64,000 bases of DNA from Nemertoderma westbladi (GCA_032718475.1 JAUCBJ010007524.1:1-64000); one strand, 5' to 3'; shown: positions 44,390 to 56,415, counted from the first letter of the stretch. The notes: generated by a model from the sequence alone, not told the origin. Numbers and translations are program-made.

Positions 44390-44595
44390 ACTGGACGCGA
44401 TAAAAATTTATCCCTCTCCAGGGGAAATTGGACGCAAATAACAGCTGATTACTCTCAAAAATAAAACTGTAACCTGTTCTATTGACTTTCGTTTATTGTT
44501 TAGGTTTGAATAACGTGCCACTGTAACCTGCTCCTTTCCCTAAATTGAGAATTTAACATTGAGGCGGGATATTAATTCGCCAAGGCGAGTTTCCC
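44390..44595. repeat. Left arm of 3.4-kb inverted repeat pair
   Basis: This segment is the diverged reverse complement of about 47577-47780. Shared words include CAATTTAGGGAAAG, ACCTAAACAATAAA and ATAATCAGCTGTTATTTGC-like sequence. A third, shorter copy is at about 46640-46720. The pair may be the long terminal inverted repeats of a DNA element, or independent insertions of one repeat. Confidence 0.6.
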
Positions 44596-45362
44596 CCCCT
44601 GTCTCAAAGATTCACATTTGAATTTCAGTTTCGATTTAATGTAAATTTATTATTTGACATTTGTGGTATTATTCTGTAACACCAATGTATAATTAAACAC
44701 CGGTAGTAGCCTCCTACTATATATATACTAGCTATTATAATTAAATACATTTTTTGAGTGCAGTTAATGTTCCCTAACATAATAATACAAAACTAACCCT
44801 AAATACAAAAACTAAAACTATAATTAAGTGGACTTATTTTGTACTTATTGGCATGAAGGCCGGATAATAACGTCAGAATATTGACAAACTTTCAGAGACT
44901 GCGAGACTTAAAGGGTTCCATTTACGCTTTAGTTAGCGCTTGGACTCAGTATTTAATCCAAATAAAGAACCGACTCTCCGAAGAGAGTCTGTAAATGAGA
45001 GTGGCATATTGTATTTCATAGCGTATTTGTAGCATTTAGTTTATATTCATTGGTGCCGAGTTAACTTTATATATTCAAATTTACGTAGTTCTTTATTAAT
45101 ATATACTGTGAATTTATGATTTAAGATTTTATTTATTAATTGCCATAATTAATTGCCATAATAATGCCATAATTCCAAAAACTAATAAATTATTCACATA
45201 TAACTTTAAGATATAAAAATGTAAAGTTGAAAATTTGTAGATCAATAGCACCAAAAAACCACCCGATTTTTATTTTATTCAAAATAAACTCTCTTTCCTT
45301 CCATTACCCGAACGGAACCTGATGGCCTACATCCGTTTCGACAAAAAGACAGAACATGTCTA
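44596..45362. other. AT-rich intergenic DNA
   Basis: No gene or structured repeat was recognised here. Confidence 0.45.
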
Positions 45363-45960
45363 ATGGATTACTCTAAATTTTCTTTACCACAAACTACTTT
45401 TCCTGAACCAAACCGCTTAACGAACGTTAACTTTTCCCCAGGTGAAATTTTGTGTGATCTGAAATCTCTCGATTCCGATGGGGCTACCATGGGGCCCAGC
45501 TTAGCAGATTTCAAACAAAATGATGAAGCATGGTATGCCGGCTATTATTTCTCATGTCACATAATTGTTTCAGTATTTGTTTGACAACGGCGTACATCCA
45601 AACAAATCGAAACTACGTTGTTATTATTCCCTTACTAAAAAAGATTCCTACAAGCATATGTTTAAACTATCGTCCAGTTGCCATAACAAATAACATCGAC
45701 AAACTGTTCGAACACTACATACATAGTGACATACAACATAGTGACATTTCATTTTTTCGCATATTAAAGCTTTCATTTCAAAACACGTTTGTTCGTTTGG
45801 AGGTGACGGGACAATTTATCAATTACTTTCATTATACAATGCCTTTGTACAAACACTATAGATAAAGGCAAGGAATCATAACTTATGTACTAGCAAGTAA
45901 AATCAGCTTATACGCCGATGATACACGTACATAGAGATTAACAAAACTGAATTATTTTTC
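45363..45960 (+). pseudogene. LINE reverse transcriptase fragment (broken)
   Basis: Pieces in shifted frames include IPLLKKIPTS, LNYRPVAITNNIDKLFEHYI (an early RT motif of non-LTR elements) and a later LYADDTRT-like catalytic core at about 45908. The region between them is heavily mutated. It may be a different copy of the family seen at 32523. Confidence 0.7.
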
Positions 45961-45984
45961 AGCGGCCGCAGCCCTTAATAAGGA

Positions 45985-46150
45985 CCTAGTTGCTGTTTCA
46001 ATGTCATCTACCCCTTTTCACTCAGTCAGTTGGATACTGAAATGACCGAACGAACACAAACATCTCGGCTGCATTTTCACCCCCCAATTTGAAATGGCAC
46101 ACTCAAGTGTCATCAATGCTCGCCTCTGCCAACATGAAACTAAACATGTT
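45985..46150. repeat. Dispersed repeat, matches 50480-50630
   Basis: About 150 bp, containing GCTGTTTCAATGTCATCT, ACTGAAATGACCGAACGAAC and GGCACACTCAAGTGTCATCA, recurs in the same orientation at about 50480-50630, directly upstream of the SFT2D2-like gene. It is interrupted here by only a few differences. Confidence 0.85.
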
Positions 46151-46830
46151 TGAGAGCTGTTAAATACTTATAGTAAGTATAGTAGCCCAAAATATAGACT
46201 TCATTTCAAAAAACAAACAACTTATACTCCAGTTGTTGTTTACTCACACAACAAGGTTCCCTTATCCCTCTTACTTTCAGCAAGGCAATACGGCCTGTTA
46301 GCTAGACGCCGCTGCCTCTGCTCTGCCCTAAACAACGATTTATATATGAATCACGTCCAAATTTTATTTACCGAACGTAGCAAGGTTAATACAGAATTTC
46401 ATTTTTTTATTCAAATTCACTCGTGCCGTAACGATATAAATAAAGTGCAATTTTATGAACAATGACGTATATAGTTATTATTCAACTAATATATTTATTC
46501 AACAATGGATAATTAAATAAATATTCTAATTGATTAACAACCTAATATACTATAACAAAAAAGCAATACAATGACATTACATCGATCTAATCTTAATAAG
46601 GGTTTGGGCCGCCACTAAAGACAATATAACAAATTAGTAATCAGCTGTTTGGCATTGATTTTCCCCTGGAGAGGGATGACTTTTTATTGCATCGAAAGTT
46701 CCCCGCTCCTCCCCACCTGTCCCTACCCCTATTATATCAGTCAATACAATATTTACCAAAGTCTTTATTACCTACCATGTGGGCGACACTGTGACAGGCA
46801 GACCCCACTGGCTGGCTGGTACACTAACAC
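46151..46830. other. Intergenic DNA with repeat debris
   Basis: No gene. About 46640-46720 (ATTTTCCCCTGGAGAGGGAT) is a partial copy of the 44390/47577 repeat. Confidence 0.45.
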
Positions 46831-46945
46831 GGAAAATTTCTAAACTTTTGCCAGACTACATGTGTACCAAGTTGGATAGATTTCATCAAGATTTGGCTGA
46901 GTTATCAACGTTTTAAATTGAACACAACAGAACGACAGACACACC
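46831..46945. repeat. Dispersed repeat, inverted copy of about 2195-2300
   Basis: The sequence from GGAAAATTTCTAAACTTTTG through ACACAACAGAAC is shared with the reverse complement of the segment before the BEL element. Both are followed by CAGACA-type simple sequence. Confidence 0.75.
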
Positions 46946-47576
46946 GATTGAGTTAGTGGTACGTGTATGCTAAGCTGGCTTACTTTTGTGGCTCGCCCCA
47001 CACTGAGTTCGCAATGCAAAAAATTTGCAACAAAAAGCAGAGTTTCTGAGTAAAATCAAGCAGCACATTTCTCAGTAATTTCGCCCAGGCGCGGGGTCAT
47101 GATATGCTCCTATGTTATGTTTTACAAGCGTGGCGCAGGGTCACCTTACAGTACACCTAGCTATTTCTTAACCGGGCGAAGTGTCATGTCACACATACAC
47201 ATATACTTGCAAAATTTATCAATCATGTTTGAATGCAGTTCTAAGCCCTCTGAAAAATTGGATTGGTCCTTTGAGCTGCTGCTGACTGTTTTTTCATAAT
47301 ACTTTTAAAGTTAATATATGAAATTTAATGTACACAGCAGGCCTCCCAGAGATTCCTTTTTTCCCTTATTTTTAGAAGTTTGTTTTTGTTTGTCCTTTTT
47401 CACACATTTTTTTCCTTTTTTTGGTTCAACTTCAGCTTGCTGTTGATATTGACAAGGTTATAACAGAGATTGACGGGGATATGCCGATTTTTATTTTGAG
47501 TGTTTATTTTGACAAAAATCACAAGCTAAGCTACCATAAAAATGTAGCAGTTGAGGGAACTTTAATATAATTATTT
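46946..47576. other. Intergenic DNA
   Basis: I see no supported gene, RNA or strong repeat here. Confidence 0.4.
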
Positions 47577-47780
47577 TCTGAGGCCGCCTTGGTGAATTAA
47601 CATTTTGATTTTCAATTTAGGGAAAGCTACAGGTTGCAGTGGCAGTATATTCTAACCTAAACAATAAAGTAAAACCTATAACACTTACAGTTTCATTTTT
47701 GCTCATAATCAGCTGTTATTTGCATCCGTTTTCCCTTGGAGATGGTTGAATTTAAATTGCGTCTAAGAAAAGCATTTTTG
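47577..47780. repeat. Right arm of inverted repeat pair with 44390-44595
   Basis: This contains CAATTTAGGGAAAGCTACAG, CCTAAACAATAAAG and AATCAGCTGTTATTTGC, the diverged reverse complement of the left arm. Confidence 0.6.
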
Positions 47781-48264
47781 TTTTTATATAAATGTAGCAA
47801 CGACCGCCGGAAATCCGTACCAAAGTTTTTATGTTACTTTCAAACTAAAGTTCTATTTACAAGCGTTTGATAAACCTTTATCAATGACCATCAATCTGCC
47901 GAGCTCAACCATCTCTGATAACTAGGCAAAAAAGGTGAAAATTTCGTAATTGTTTTTAATTAAACTGTTCTTATTTCATTGATCCCCTCTTTCTGTGTTT
48001 CTACTTTTTAACTTAAACTTTGATCTCTTCCTGTCATTTAATACAGTGATGTTTCTTAATAGGCCTATATAAGGTTAATGAAATATAATGTTTACTATCC
48101 TTTGTTTTTAAAGATAATCGATAAAAATAAATAGATAAATATATTTGATATCGGTGTTGTTAATTTTAAGTTGTAATCTGTTGTTATCGGTGGTAGTGCG
48201 AGATCGTTATGAGTACCAGTTAAATAACTGGGAGCAAATCATGGGATAGGAGTAGCGACCACCC
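47781..48264. other. AT-rich intergenic DNA
   Basis: I see nothing supportable here. Confidence 0.4.
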
Positions 48265-48462
48265 CTACCCTCGGGTAGCAGCTATCGAAAGAGGAGCCTT
48301 CGGGTCGCCTCCGGCTTCGGCCGACTGTTTGCTTGCTTGATCGGTGGTAGTAGGAATAGGAAGGTTAGTAAATATGGTGTACTCAGTTTTCTTCAGGTTT
48401 AGTAATAGTTTATTGTCACGTAACCAGTCGTAGATTTTGGTTAATTCACTGTCATAAAGCAA
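48265..48462 (-). pseudogene. Small LINE reverse transcriptase fragment
   Basis: The minus-strand frame reads LTKIYDWLRDNKLLLNLKKT, then EYTIFTN. This is the segment after the catalytic FADD motif in non-LTR polymerases and matches the family at 32523-33148. Downstream residues are unrelated, so it is a short fragment. Confidence 0.7.
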
Positions 48463-49500
48463 TGCTTGTCTCCCAATCGGACTTACAAGTTTAAGTTTAA
48501 TAAAGAAAGCAAATAGAACATGTTCTTAATGTTCTGAAATGTTCTATAATATACAGCAGATTCAAAAGTTCAACATTACGAATATGATATATATATCAGC
48601 CCCCCCCCCCCCCCCCCCCCCTGCTAATAGTCAACAAAAGTATTATTACAAATATGATTTAATAATTATCAGTGTTATTGTTCAAAAATACATAAATGTA
48701 GACACTCAAGGCGAAATTAATTAATCCATATAAAATTAATGTATTAGTAGGCGTCTAACACCTCTACTAAATTTATATATAAACTACATAATAAATATAT
48801 TATTATCGATGATGTTATGTGAGGGCCTCACCTAACTAAGCGAAATTTTTACCAAAATGTGATTATTGTATTATTGTATGTGACTATTATTGATTGATCC
48901 ATTATGTAGCATATAGCTGAGGGGGTGAAAACGCCGACAAACGTAAACATTAAGGTTAAAAAGAACAGGTTACAGCGACAGACTGTAAAACAATAAATGT
49001 TCACTTGTTACAGTTTTAGACCCTTCGAAGACCATCGATATTATAAACTTGAGAGTAAACAAACAACACTTAATATTATAATGTGGAGAGGCGAAGGTGT
49101 CGTAGTAGTTTATGAAATAAGTTAAAATCTCTGAACCCAATAATCTAAAGAATAATTGAAGAGCTCTGGATTCGGTTATATAATTAAAACCAAGCCGGTG
49201 TTACTAATTACACCTAATCGGTAATTCTGTGTTTCACTACTTACCCTTTTTCTCTATGTAACGCACCGGCACGTACTAAACAATACCCAAATTAAATGTT
49301 ATGTAAAAATAATAATAATAAATAATTAATATGGTGTATTTCATCACAAGATTACTGCGCATTACTGGATTACTCCCTACTATTACTTTGTACTTTTACA
49401 ACTGGTGGTATAAAAGAAAAAGGTTACAACGATGGTGAAATAATGAATAATATCAGGACCGATATCTACTTTTTTGCCTAGACTTAGACTCGTCTGGACT
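48463..49500. other. AT-rich intergenic DNA with poly-C run
   Basis: A C run of about 22 bases lies at about 48600-48622. An AACAGGTTACAG motif is at about 48967. No gene is supported. Confidence 0.45.
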
Positions 49501-49885
49501 ATATATATTACAACTGAAGCACAGAGATAAATAATGGTATCAAATAAAGTTAGACATCAACGTCATGTAGTTATTTTATTCCCTCCCAGACACACGTATG
49601 TAAACTGACACGGTACCTGTATAATATTTAGTATTACAATAACTAGTTTGTTTATTTAGAGTTCTAGCGATTAGAACTTGTGTTTATTTATATATCTCGC
49701 TAATAATAATATCAGTAAGATATTACTTACTCACATAAAATCATAATAATATTTCTTTAAAGCTTAAAATAATGTGTTTCTGTTGAAGTTATACAAAGTT
49801 TAATAAAAGTAAACCCCCAAGCACTGTGTTTATTACAGCGGGTCACAACAGCACAATGTCAGTCGGTCCAAACGAGTCAGAATAT
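49501..49885 (-). other. Probable 3' flank/UTR of SFT2D2-like gene
   Basis: On the minus strand an AATAAA lies about 55 bases after the stop codon (near 49829-49834), a plausible polyadenylation signal. I see no clear poly-A remnant. Confidence 0.45.
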
Positions 49886-50383
49886 TTATGCCAGGCAGGC
49901 GCCGAAACCCTTTTTGACGGCGTCTCTTGCGAAAGGTATGTAACTTAATGAATACCACGCCATCGCAAGAAATTGTACAATAACAAAAAGTAACGCCAAC
50001 GCGTTCTTCTTCCACCATAAAGCGGCGCATAAAGTAAGAATTAGAGCCAAGAACATAACGATCGTTGCAATAATACGCTTCTCGGCAAACATGTTTTTAC
50101 ACTGCTTTAGAGGTCCCATTAGGAAACACGTGCTAGATAAGGCACAGATATTTCCGAGACTGTAAAATATGGCGAAAAGCGTCATACCGAGATTGAAAAA
50201 CAAGGAAATTGTTCCAAAAATCGACATCAATATCCCGACCACGAAGCAGATAATGAACCCTTTTATTCTTGTTGACCAGCTCAATGACGTTGTGTCACTT
50301 ATTTGAGCGATAATACCTTCTTGGTCATCTTTATCACCAGATATTGATTTTCGTATTTTATCCATTGGCTGATAAGACATCAA
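49886..50383 (-). CDS. SFT2D2: SFT2 domain vesicle transport protein, single exon
   Basis: This is a full-length, 165-aa member of the SFT2 family, small tetraspanning Golgi proteins involved in endosome-to-Golgi vesicle fusion. The conserved core is easy to see: [12 protein letters not shown] before TM1, [19 protein letters not shown] in TM2, [22 protein letters not shown] (TM3) and the hallmark C-terminus [11 protein letters not shown]. Four hydrophobic segments fall at about residues 41-63, 69-91, 101-122 and 127-149. The N-terminus ([10 protein letters not shown]) matches the usual start, so either Met 1 or Met 7 may be used. The frame has no intron, whereas vertebrate SFT2D genes are multi-exon, so this may be a retrocopy. 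The open frame shows no decay. Confidence 0.93.
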   Translation of the reverse strand: MMSYQPMDKIRKSISGDKDDQEGIIAQISDTTSLSWSTRIKGFIICFVVGILMSIFGTISLFFNLGMTLFAIFYSLGNICALSSTCFLMGPLKQCKNMFAEKRIIATIVMFLALILTLCAALWWKKNALALLFVIVQFLAMAWYSLSYIPFARDAVKKGFGACLA

Positions 50384-51899
50384 TTAATGTTTTTGTACAT
50401 TCATATAAGTATCACAATTTATCATATCTAGGCCTATCATAGCCTAAAGACAGTCAACCCCCGGTTAAAATTCACTAGCCACTGCTGTTTCAATGTCATC
50501 TCCCCCTTTTCACTCAGTTGGTTACTGAAATGACCGAACGAACACAAGCATCTCGGCTGCATTTTCACCCCCAATTTGAAATGGCACACTCAAGTGTCAT
50601 CAATGCTCGCCTCTGCCAACATGAAGTCTAAAAAACGAGGATAGGTTGAAAGACAGAAAGAACAAGGAACGGTAACACAGTAACAGATCAGCAGCTGGCC
50701 GGCTTGACTGTACAGCTGTAGGTTTGCAGTCATAGTTTGTAGAAAATATGAATATAACATTGTTTGCAAGAAGGAAATAGGTTGAAACCCCATTTCACAG
50801 ACATTGCACATTGGTAACACTTTCATTCTGTCTGGAATTGGTGCAACATAATTGGTTATTTTGATCGGATCCACTTTTGAGTCTGCATTACCTACCATTA
50901 TTTCCGGAATTGTGCTTGGTACACCAATTCCGGACAAGCCCGACTCAACAAAGAGAATGCCCAGTCCCACCCACAAGATGGCACTGGACAAGTTTTATTT
51001 TGAAGCTGAATAATGTAATGTAAAGAAAAAACTTAATTTGTAGACTTATGATTGGTCAAACTGAAGTAAGAGAGGGAAATTCAATATTTTGTCCGGAATT
51101 GGTATAGTTAACCCTAGGGAAAATACAACCCAGGCTGCCAGGAGTGAGAATACACTAGGGAATTTTAACCGTGGAGTGATTTTGCATGTCTAGTGAAAAT
51201 TATCTGTAACACCGGTCAACCGGTACAATCTGTATATGCAGAATGCAGAAATATGGGTCTGCGTCTGATAATAACTTGAACAATTCGTATAAACACTGCA
51301 CGAAGTCTGCACGGGCACCACTGCATTATAACGACACCCCATACACCACATCCCATGCATCACTGCATTTTACATTACACCGAACAGCCGAAGGATACCA
51401 AATCACACCAAATCACAAAAAAAATTGAAAAGTAAAGTCGAGCAGGTTACAGTGGTAGCCAGAACAGCAGAAGGAACCAAAACAATAAGCGATTTGAAAA
51501 GGGTGTCGTTATAATGCAGTAGTGCCGTGCCACTGCACATAGCAGAGCCTACGTGCAGACGTGGCATACCAGCATACAGGCTTATCCGACACGAATTGTT
51601 TTGTACCAGTGTACAGACAGTGGACAGGAATACGAGGATATACCATCAGACGATTGTATTGTTATCAGGCTGTCAGGTTGTATATCTACATACAGTATGC
51701 AGTAGTACTGTAGTACAGTACAGCAGTAATAGTTGTAAAAACTTAGGTACAGACTACAGTACAGAGGTACGACTGGACGGGTAGTGCAGTGCTGTATGCA
51801 GTTGCAGAGTTGTACAGTGTAGTGGGATACCATGATCAGATGATAGGCCTACACCAGTACACCAACGTATGAACACGTACGTACAGACAGACGTATATA
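50384..51899. other. Upstream flank of SFT2D2-like gene, repeats
   Basis: It holds the dispersed repeat copy at about 50480-50630 and a short inverted pair, GGAATTGGTG at about 50833 and CACCAATTCC at about 50920. Another AACAGGTTACAG-like motif (GAGCAGGTTACAGTGG) is at about 51440. An open minus-strand stretch at 50590-50991 overlaps the dispersed repeat and is not taken as a gene. Confidence 0.5.
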
Positions 51900-54800
51900 G
51901 GGCGCCGTTCTGGTCAAATGTACATGCCATTCTCGATTCTCGCTGCGAGAATCGGGCGAGAATCGAGAAAAATGACATCTCGCTGCGATGAGAATGAAAT
52001 CTCGCTGCGAGAATGAAATCTCGCTGCGAGAATGAAATCTCGCTGCGAGAATGAAATCTAGCTGCGAGAATGACATCTCGCTGCGAGAATGACACTTCGC
52101 TGCGAGAATGAAATCTCGCTGCGAGAATGAAATCTCGCTGCGAGAATGAAATCTCGCTGCGAGAATTAAATCTCGCTGCGAGAATGAAATCTCGCTGCGA
52201 GAATGAAATCTCGCTGCGAGAATGAAATCTCGCTGCGAGAATGAAATCTCGCTGCGAGAATGAAATCTCGCTGCGAGAATGAAATCTCGCTGCGAGAATG
52301 AAATCTCGCTGCGAGAATGAAATCTGGCTGCGACAATAAATCTCGCTGCGAGACTGAATTCTCGCTGCGAGAATGACATCTCGCTGCGAGAATGACATCT
52401 CGCTGCGAGAATGACATCTCGCTGCGAGAATGACATCTCGCTGCGAGAATGACATCTCGCTGCGAGAATGTTATCTCGCTGCGAGAATGACATATCGCTG
52501 CGAGAATGAAATCTCGCTGCGAGAATGGCATCTCGCTGCGAGAATGAAATCTCGTGTGAGAGAATGGCATCTCGCTGCAAGAATGAAATATCGTGTGAGA
52601 GAATGGCATCTCGCTGCGAGAATGACATCTCGCTGCGAGAATGTTATCTCGCTGCGAGAATGAAATCTCGCTGCGAGAATGACATCTCGCTGCGAGAATG
52701 AAATCTCGCTGCGAGAATGAAATCTCGCTGCGAGAATGAAATCTCGCTGCGAGAATGACATCTCGCTGCGAGAATGAAATCTCGCTGCGAGAATGAAATC
52801 TCGCTGCGAGAATGAAATCTCGCTGCGAGAATGAAATCTCGCTGCGAGAATGGCATCTCGTTGCGAGAATGAAATCTCGTGTGAGAGAATGGCATCTCGC
52901 TGCAAGAATGACATCTCGCTGCGAGAATGACATCTCGCTGCGAGAATGACATCTCGCTGCGAGAATGAAATCTCGCTGCGAGAATGGCATCTCGTTGCGA
53001 GAATGAAATCTCGTGTGAGAGAATGGCATCTCGCTGCAAGAATGACATCTCGCTGCGAGAATGACATCTCGCTGCGAGAATGACATATCGCTGCGAGAAT
53101 GAAATCTCGTGTGAGAGAATGGCATCTCGCTGCAAGAATGACATCTCGCTGCAAGAATGACATCTCGCTGCGAGAATGATATCTCGCTGCGAGAATGAAA
53201 TCTCGCTGCGAGAATGAAATCTCGCTGCGAGAATGAAATCTCGCTGCGAGAATGAAACCTCGCTGCGAGAATGAAATCTCGCTGCGAGAATGAAATCTCG
53301 CTGCGAGCATGAAATCTCGCTGAGAGAATGAAATCTCGCTGCGAGAATGAAATCTCGCTGCGAGAATGAAATCTCGCTGAGAGAATAACATCTCGCTGCG
53401 AGAATAACATCTCGCTGCGAGAATGGCATCTCGTTGCGAGAATGAAATCTCGTGTGAGAGAATGGCATCTCGCTGCAAGAATGACATCTCGCTGCGAGAA
53501 TGACATCTCGCTGCGAGAATGACATATCGCTGCGAGAATGAAATCTCGTGTGAGAGAATGGCATCTCGCTGCAAGAATGACATCTCGCTGCGAGAATGAC
53601 ATCTCGCTGCGAGAATGATATCTCGCTGCGAGAATGAAATCTCGCTGCGAGCATGAAATCTCGCTGCGAGAATGGCATCTCGTTGCGAGAATGAAATCTC
53701 GTGTGAGAGAATGGCATCTCGCTGCAAGAATGACATCTCGCTGCGAGAATGAAATCTCGCTGCGAGAATGACATATCGCTGCGAGAATGAAATCTCGTGT
53801 GAGAGAATGGCATCTCGCTGCAAGAATGACATCTCGCTGCGAGAATGACATCTCGCTGCGAGAATGACATATCGCTGCGAGAATGAAATCTCGTGTGAGA
53901 GAATGGCATCTCGCTGCAAGAATGACATCTCGCTGCGAGAATGACATCTCGCTGCGAGAATGACATATCGCTGCGAGAATGAAATCTCGTGTGAGAGAAT
54001 GGCATCTCGCTGCAAGAATGACATCTCGCTGCAAGAATGACATCTCGCTGCGAGAATGACATCTCGCTGCGAGAATGATATCTCGCTGCGAGAATGAAAT
54101 CTCGCTGCGAGCATGAAATCTCGCTGAGAGAATGAAATCTCGCTGCGAGAATGAAATCTCGCTGCGAGAATGAAATCTCGCTGAGAGAATAACATCTCGC
54201 TGCGAGAATAACATCTCGCTGAGAGAATAACATCTCGCTGCGAGAATAACATCTCGCTGCGAGAATAACATCTCGCTGCGAGATGTCATTCTCGCAGCGA
54301 AGTGTCATTCTCGCTGCGAGAATGACATATCGCTGCGAGAATGACATCTCGCTGCGAGAATGACATCTCGCTGCGAGAATGATATCTCGCTGCGAGAATG
54401 AAATCTCGCTGCGAGAATGAAATCTCGCTGCGAGAATGAAATCTCGCTGCGAGAATGAAATCTCGCTGCGAGAATGAAATCTCGCTGCGAGAATGACATC
54501 TCGCTGCGAGAATGAAATCTCGCTGCGAGAATGACATCTCGCTGCGAGAATGACATCTCGCTGCGAGAATGACATCTCGCTGCGAGAATGACATCTCGCT
54601 GCGAGAATGAAATCTCGCTGCGAGAATGAAATCTCGCTGAGAGAATGAAATCTCGCTGCGAGAATGAAATCTCGCTGCGAGAATGAAATCTCGCTGAGAG
54701 AATAACATCTCGCTGCGAGAATAACATCTCGCTGAGAGAATAACATCTCGCTGCGAGAATAACATCTCGCTGCGAGAATAACATCTCGCTGCGAGAATAA

Positions 54801-55932
54801 CATCTCGCTGCGAGAATGACATCACGCTGCGAGAATGTTATCTCGCTGCGAGAATGACATCTCGCTGCGAGAATGAAATCTCGCTGCGAGAATGAAATCT
54901 CGCTGCGAGAATGAAATCTCGTGTGCGAGAATGAAATCTCGCTGCGAGAATGAAATCTCGCTGCGAGAATGAAATCTCGTGTGCGAGAATGGCATCTCGC
55001 TGCGAGAATGAAATCTCGCTGCGAGAATGAAATCTCGCTGCGAGAATGAAATCTCGCTGCGAGAATGACATCTCGCTGCGAGAATGACATCTCGCTGCGA
55101 GAATGACATCTCGCTGCGAGAATGACATCTCGCTGCGAGAATGACATCTCGCTGCGAGAATGACATCTCGATGCGAGAATGACATCTCGCTGCGAGAATG
55201 ACATCTCGCTGCTAGAATGATATCTCGCTGCGAGAATGGAATCTTGCTGCGAGAATGAAATCTCGCTGCGAGAATGAAATCTCGCTGCGAGAATGAAATC
55301 TCGCTGCGAGAATGAAACCTCGCTGCGAGAATGAAATCTCGCTGCGAGAATGAAATCTCGCTGCGATAATGAAATCTCGCTGCGAGAATGACATCTCGCT
55401 GCGATAATGACATCTCAATGCGAGAATGACATCTCGCTGCGAGAATGACATCTCGCTGCGAGAATAACATCTCGCTGCGAGAATGATATCTCGCTGCGAG
55501 AATGACATCTCGCTGCGAGAATGACATCTCGCTGCGAGAATGACATCTCGCTGCGAGAATGACATCTCGCTGCGAGAATGACATCTCGCTGCGAGAATGA
55601 CATCTCGCTGCGAGAATGACATCTCGCTGCGAGAATAACATCTCGCTGCGAGAATGACATCTCGCTGCGAGAATGACATCTCGCTGCGAGAATGACATCT
55701 CGCTGCGAGAATGACATCTCGCTGCGAGAATGAAATCTCGCCGCGAGAATTACATCTCGCTGCGAGAATGACATCTCGCTGCGAGAATAACATCTCGCTG
55801 CGAGAATGAAATCTCGCTGAGAGAATGAAATCTCGCTGCGAGAATGACATCTCGCTGCGAGAATGACATCTCGCTGCGAGAATGACATCTCGCTGCGAGA
55901 ATGACATGTGCATTTGACCAGAACGGCACCCC
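51900..55932. mobile_element. TIR-bounded satellite element, 4.0 kb
   Basis: The array at 51935-55896 is enclosed by inverted repeats of about 35 bp: left 51900-51934 (GGGCGCCGTTCTGGTCAAAT, then GTACATG), right 55897-55932 (ending CATTTGACCAGAACGGCACC). They differ at about three positions. Their outward ends abut unrelated DNA. No target duplication and no transposase were found. The structure looks like a small inverted-repeat transposon whose interior has grown into a satellite. Confidence 0.75.
51945..55896. repeat. 19-bp self-complementary satellite, about 205 units
   Basis: The unit is GAGAATGAAATCTCGCTGC, with ATGACATCTC, ATAACATCTC and ATGGCATCTC variants. CAGCGAGA and TCTCGCTG are reverse complements, so each unit can fold, and each half can pair with either neighbour. 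A local inversion lies at about 54280-54314 (GATGTCATTCTCGCAGCG). Units with GTGTGAGAG recur about every 97 bp between 53100 and 54000, a higher-order repeat. Long open frames across it (on both strands) are artefacts of the 57-nt coding period. Confidence 0.95.
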
Positions 55933-56125
55933 AAAGACGTAGGCTTCCGGTCTTCTGTTACCTGGGTTCTGGGTAGGCACTGTAGCGTAGCAAGAATATG
56001 AAATATTGGAACAGAAACCTGGAAACTGACCAACAGCAGACAGCGGCAGTGTCAGCCAATGACAGCGAGGTAAGTCACGTTTCGGATACCTGTAATAATG
56101 CAATACAAGTAGTAGGGTCTTGGGC

Positions 56126-56415
56126 GGCTCTGCGACAGTTAGACCTAACTGACACCTATTGGGTGTCATATGACACCCAATTATCACCCTATGGGTGTCA
56201 TTGGGTGTCATTGGCGCCAGACTGTCTGGGTGACACCTCCCAATTAGGCTAATTAGACCCTAATTGATAGATGTCATCAATTAATTAGTACAATTAAACC
56301 CTAACAGGTGTCATATGACTCCTAATTAGGGTTTAATTGATTATCCTAATTAATCAGACTGATTAGCGCCCTGACACACAATGGGTCATCAGTGATGTCT
56401 AACTGTCGCAGAGCC
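56126..56415. mobile_element. 290-bp MITE with 19-bp perfect TIRs
   Basis: GGCTCTGCGACAGTTAGAC at 56126-56144 is exactly inverted at 56397-56415. The weaker similarity TCTTG[G/A]GC extends outward on both sides. The interior is made of short TGACACC/GGGTGTCA inverted motifs. No ORF. Confidence 0.8.

Noticed and set aside
50590-50991. 133-codon minus-strand frame upstream of the SFT2D2-like gene
   Set aside because: Its C-terminal part overlaps a dispersed repeat, its middle an inverted repeat, and no domain is recognisable.
51945-55896. Possible CRISPR array
   Set aside because: No unique spacers between repeats; the units are contiguous 19-mers in animal DNA.
51754-56033. Long minus-strand frames of SFSQRDVILAARCHSRSE type
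   Set aside because: A 19-bp satellite reads as a 19-residue period in each frame; these are translation artefacts.
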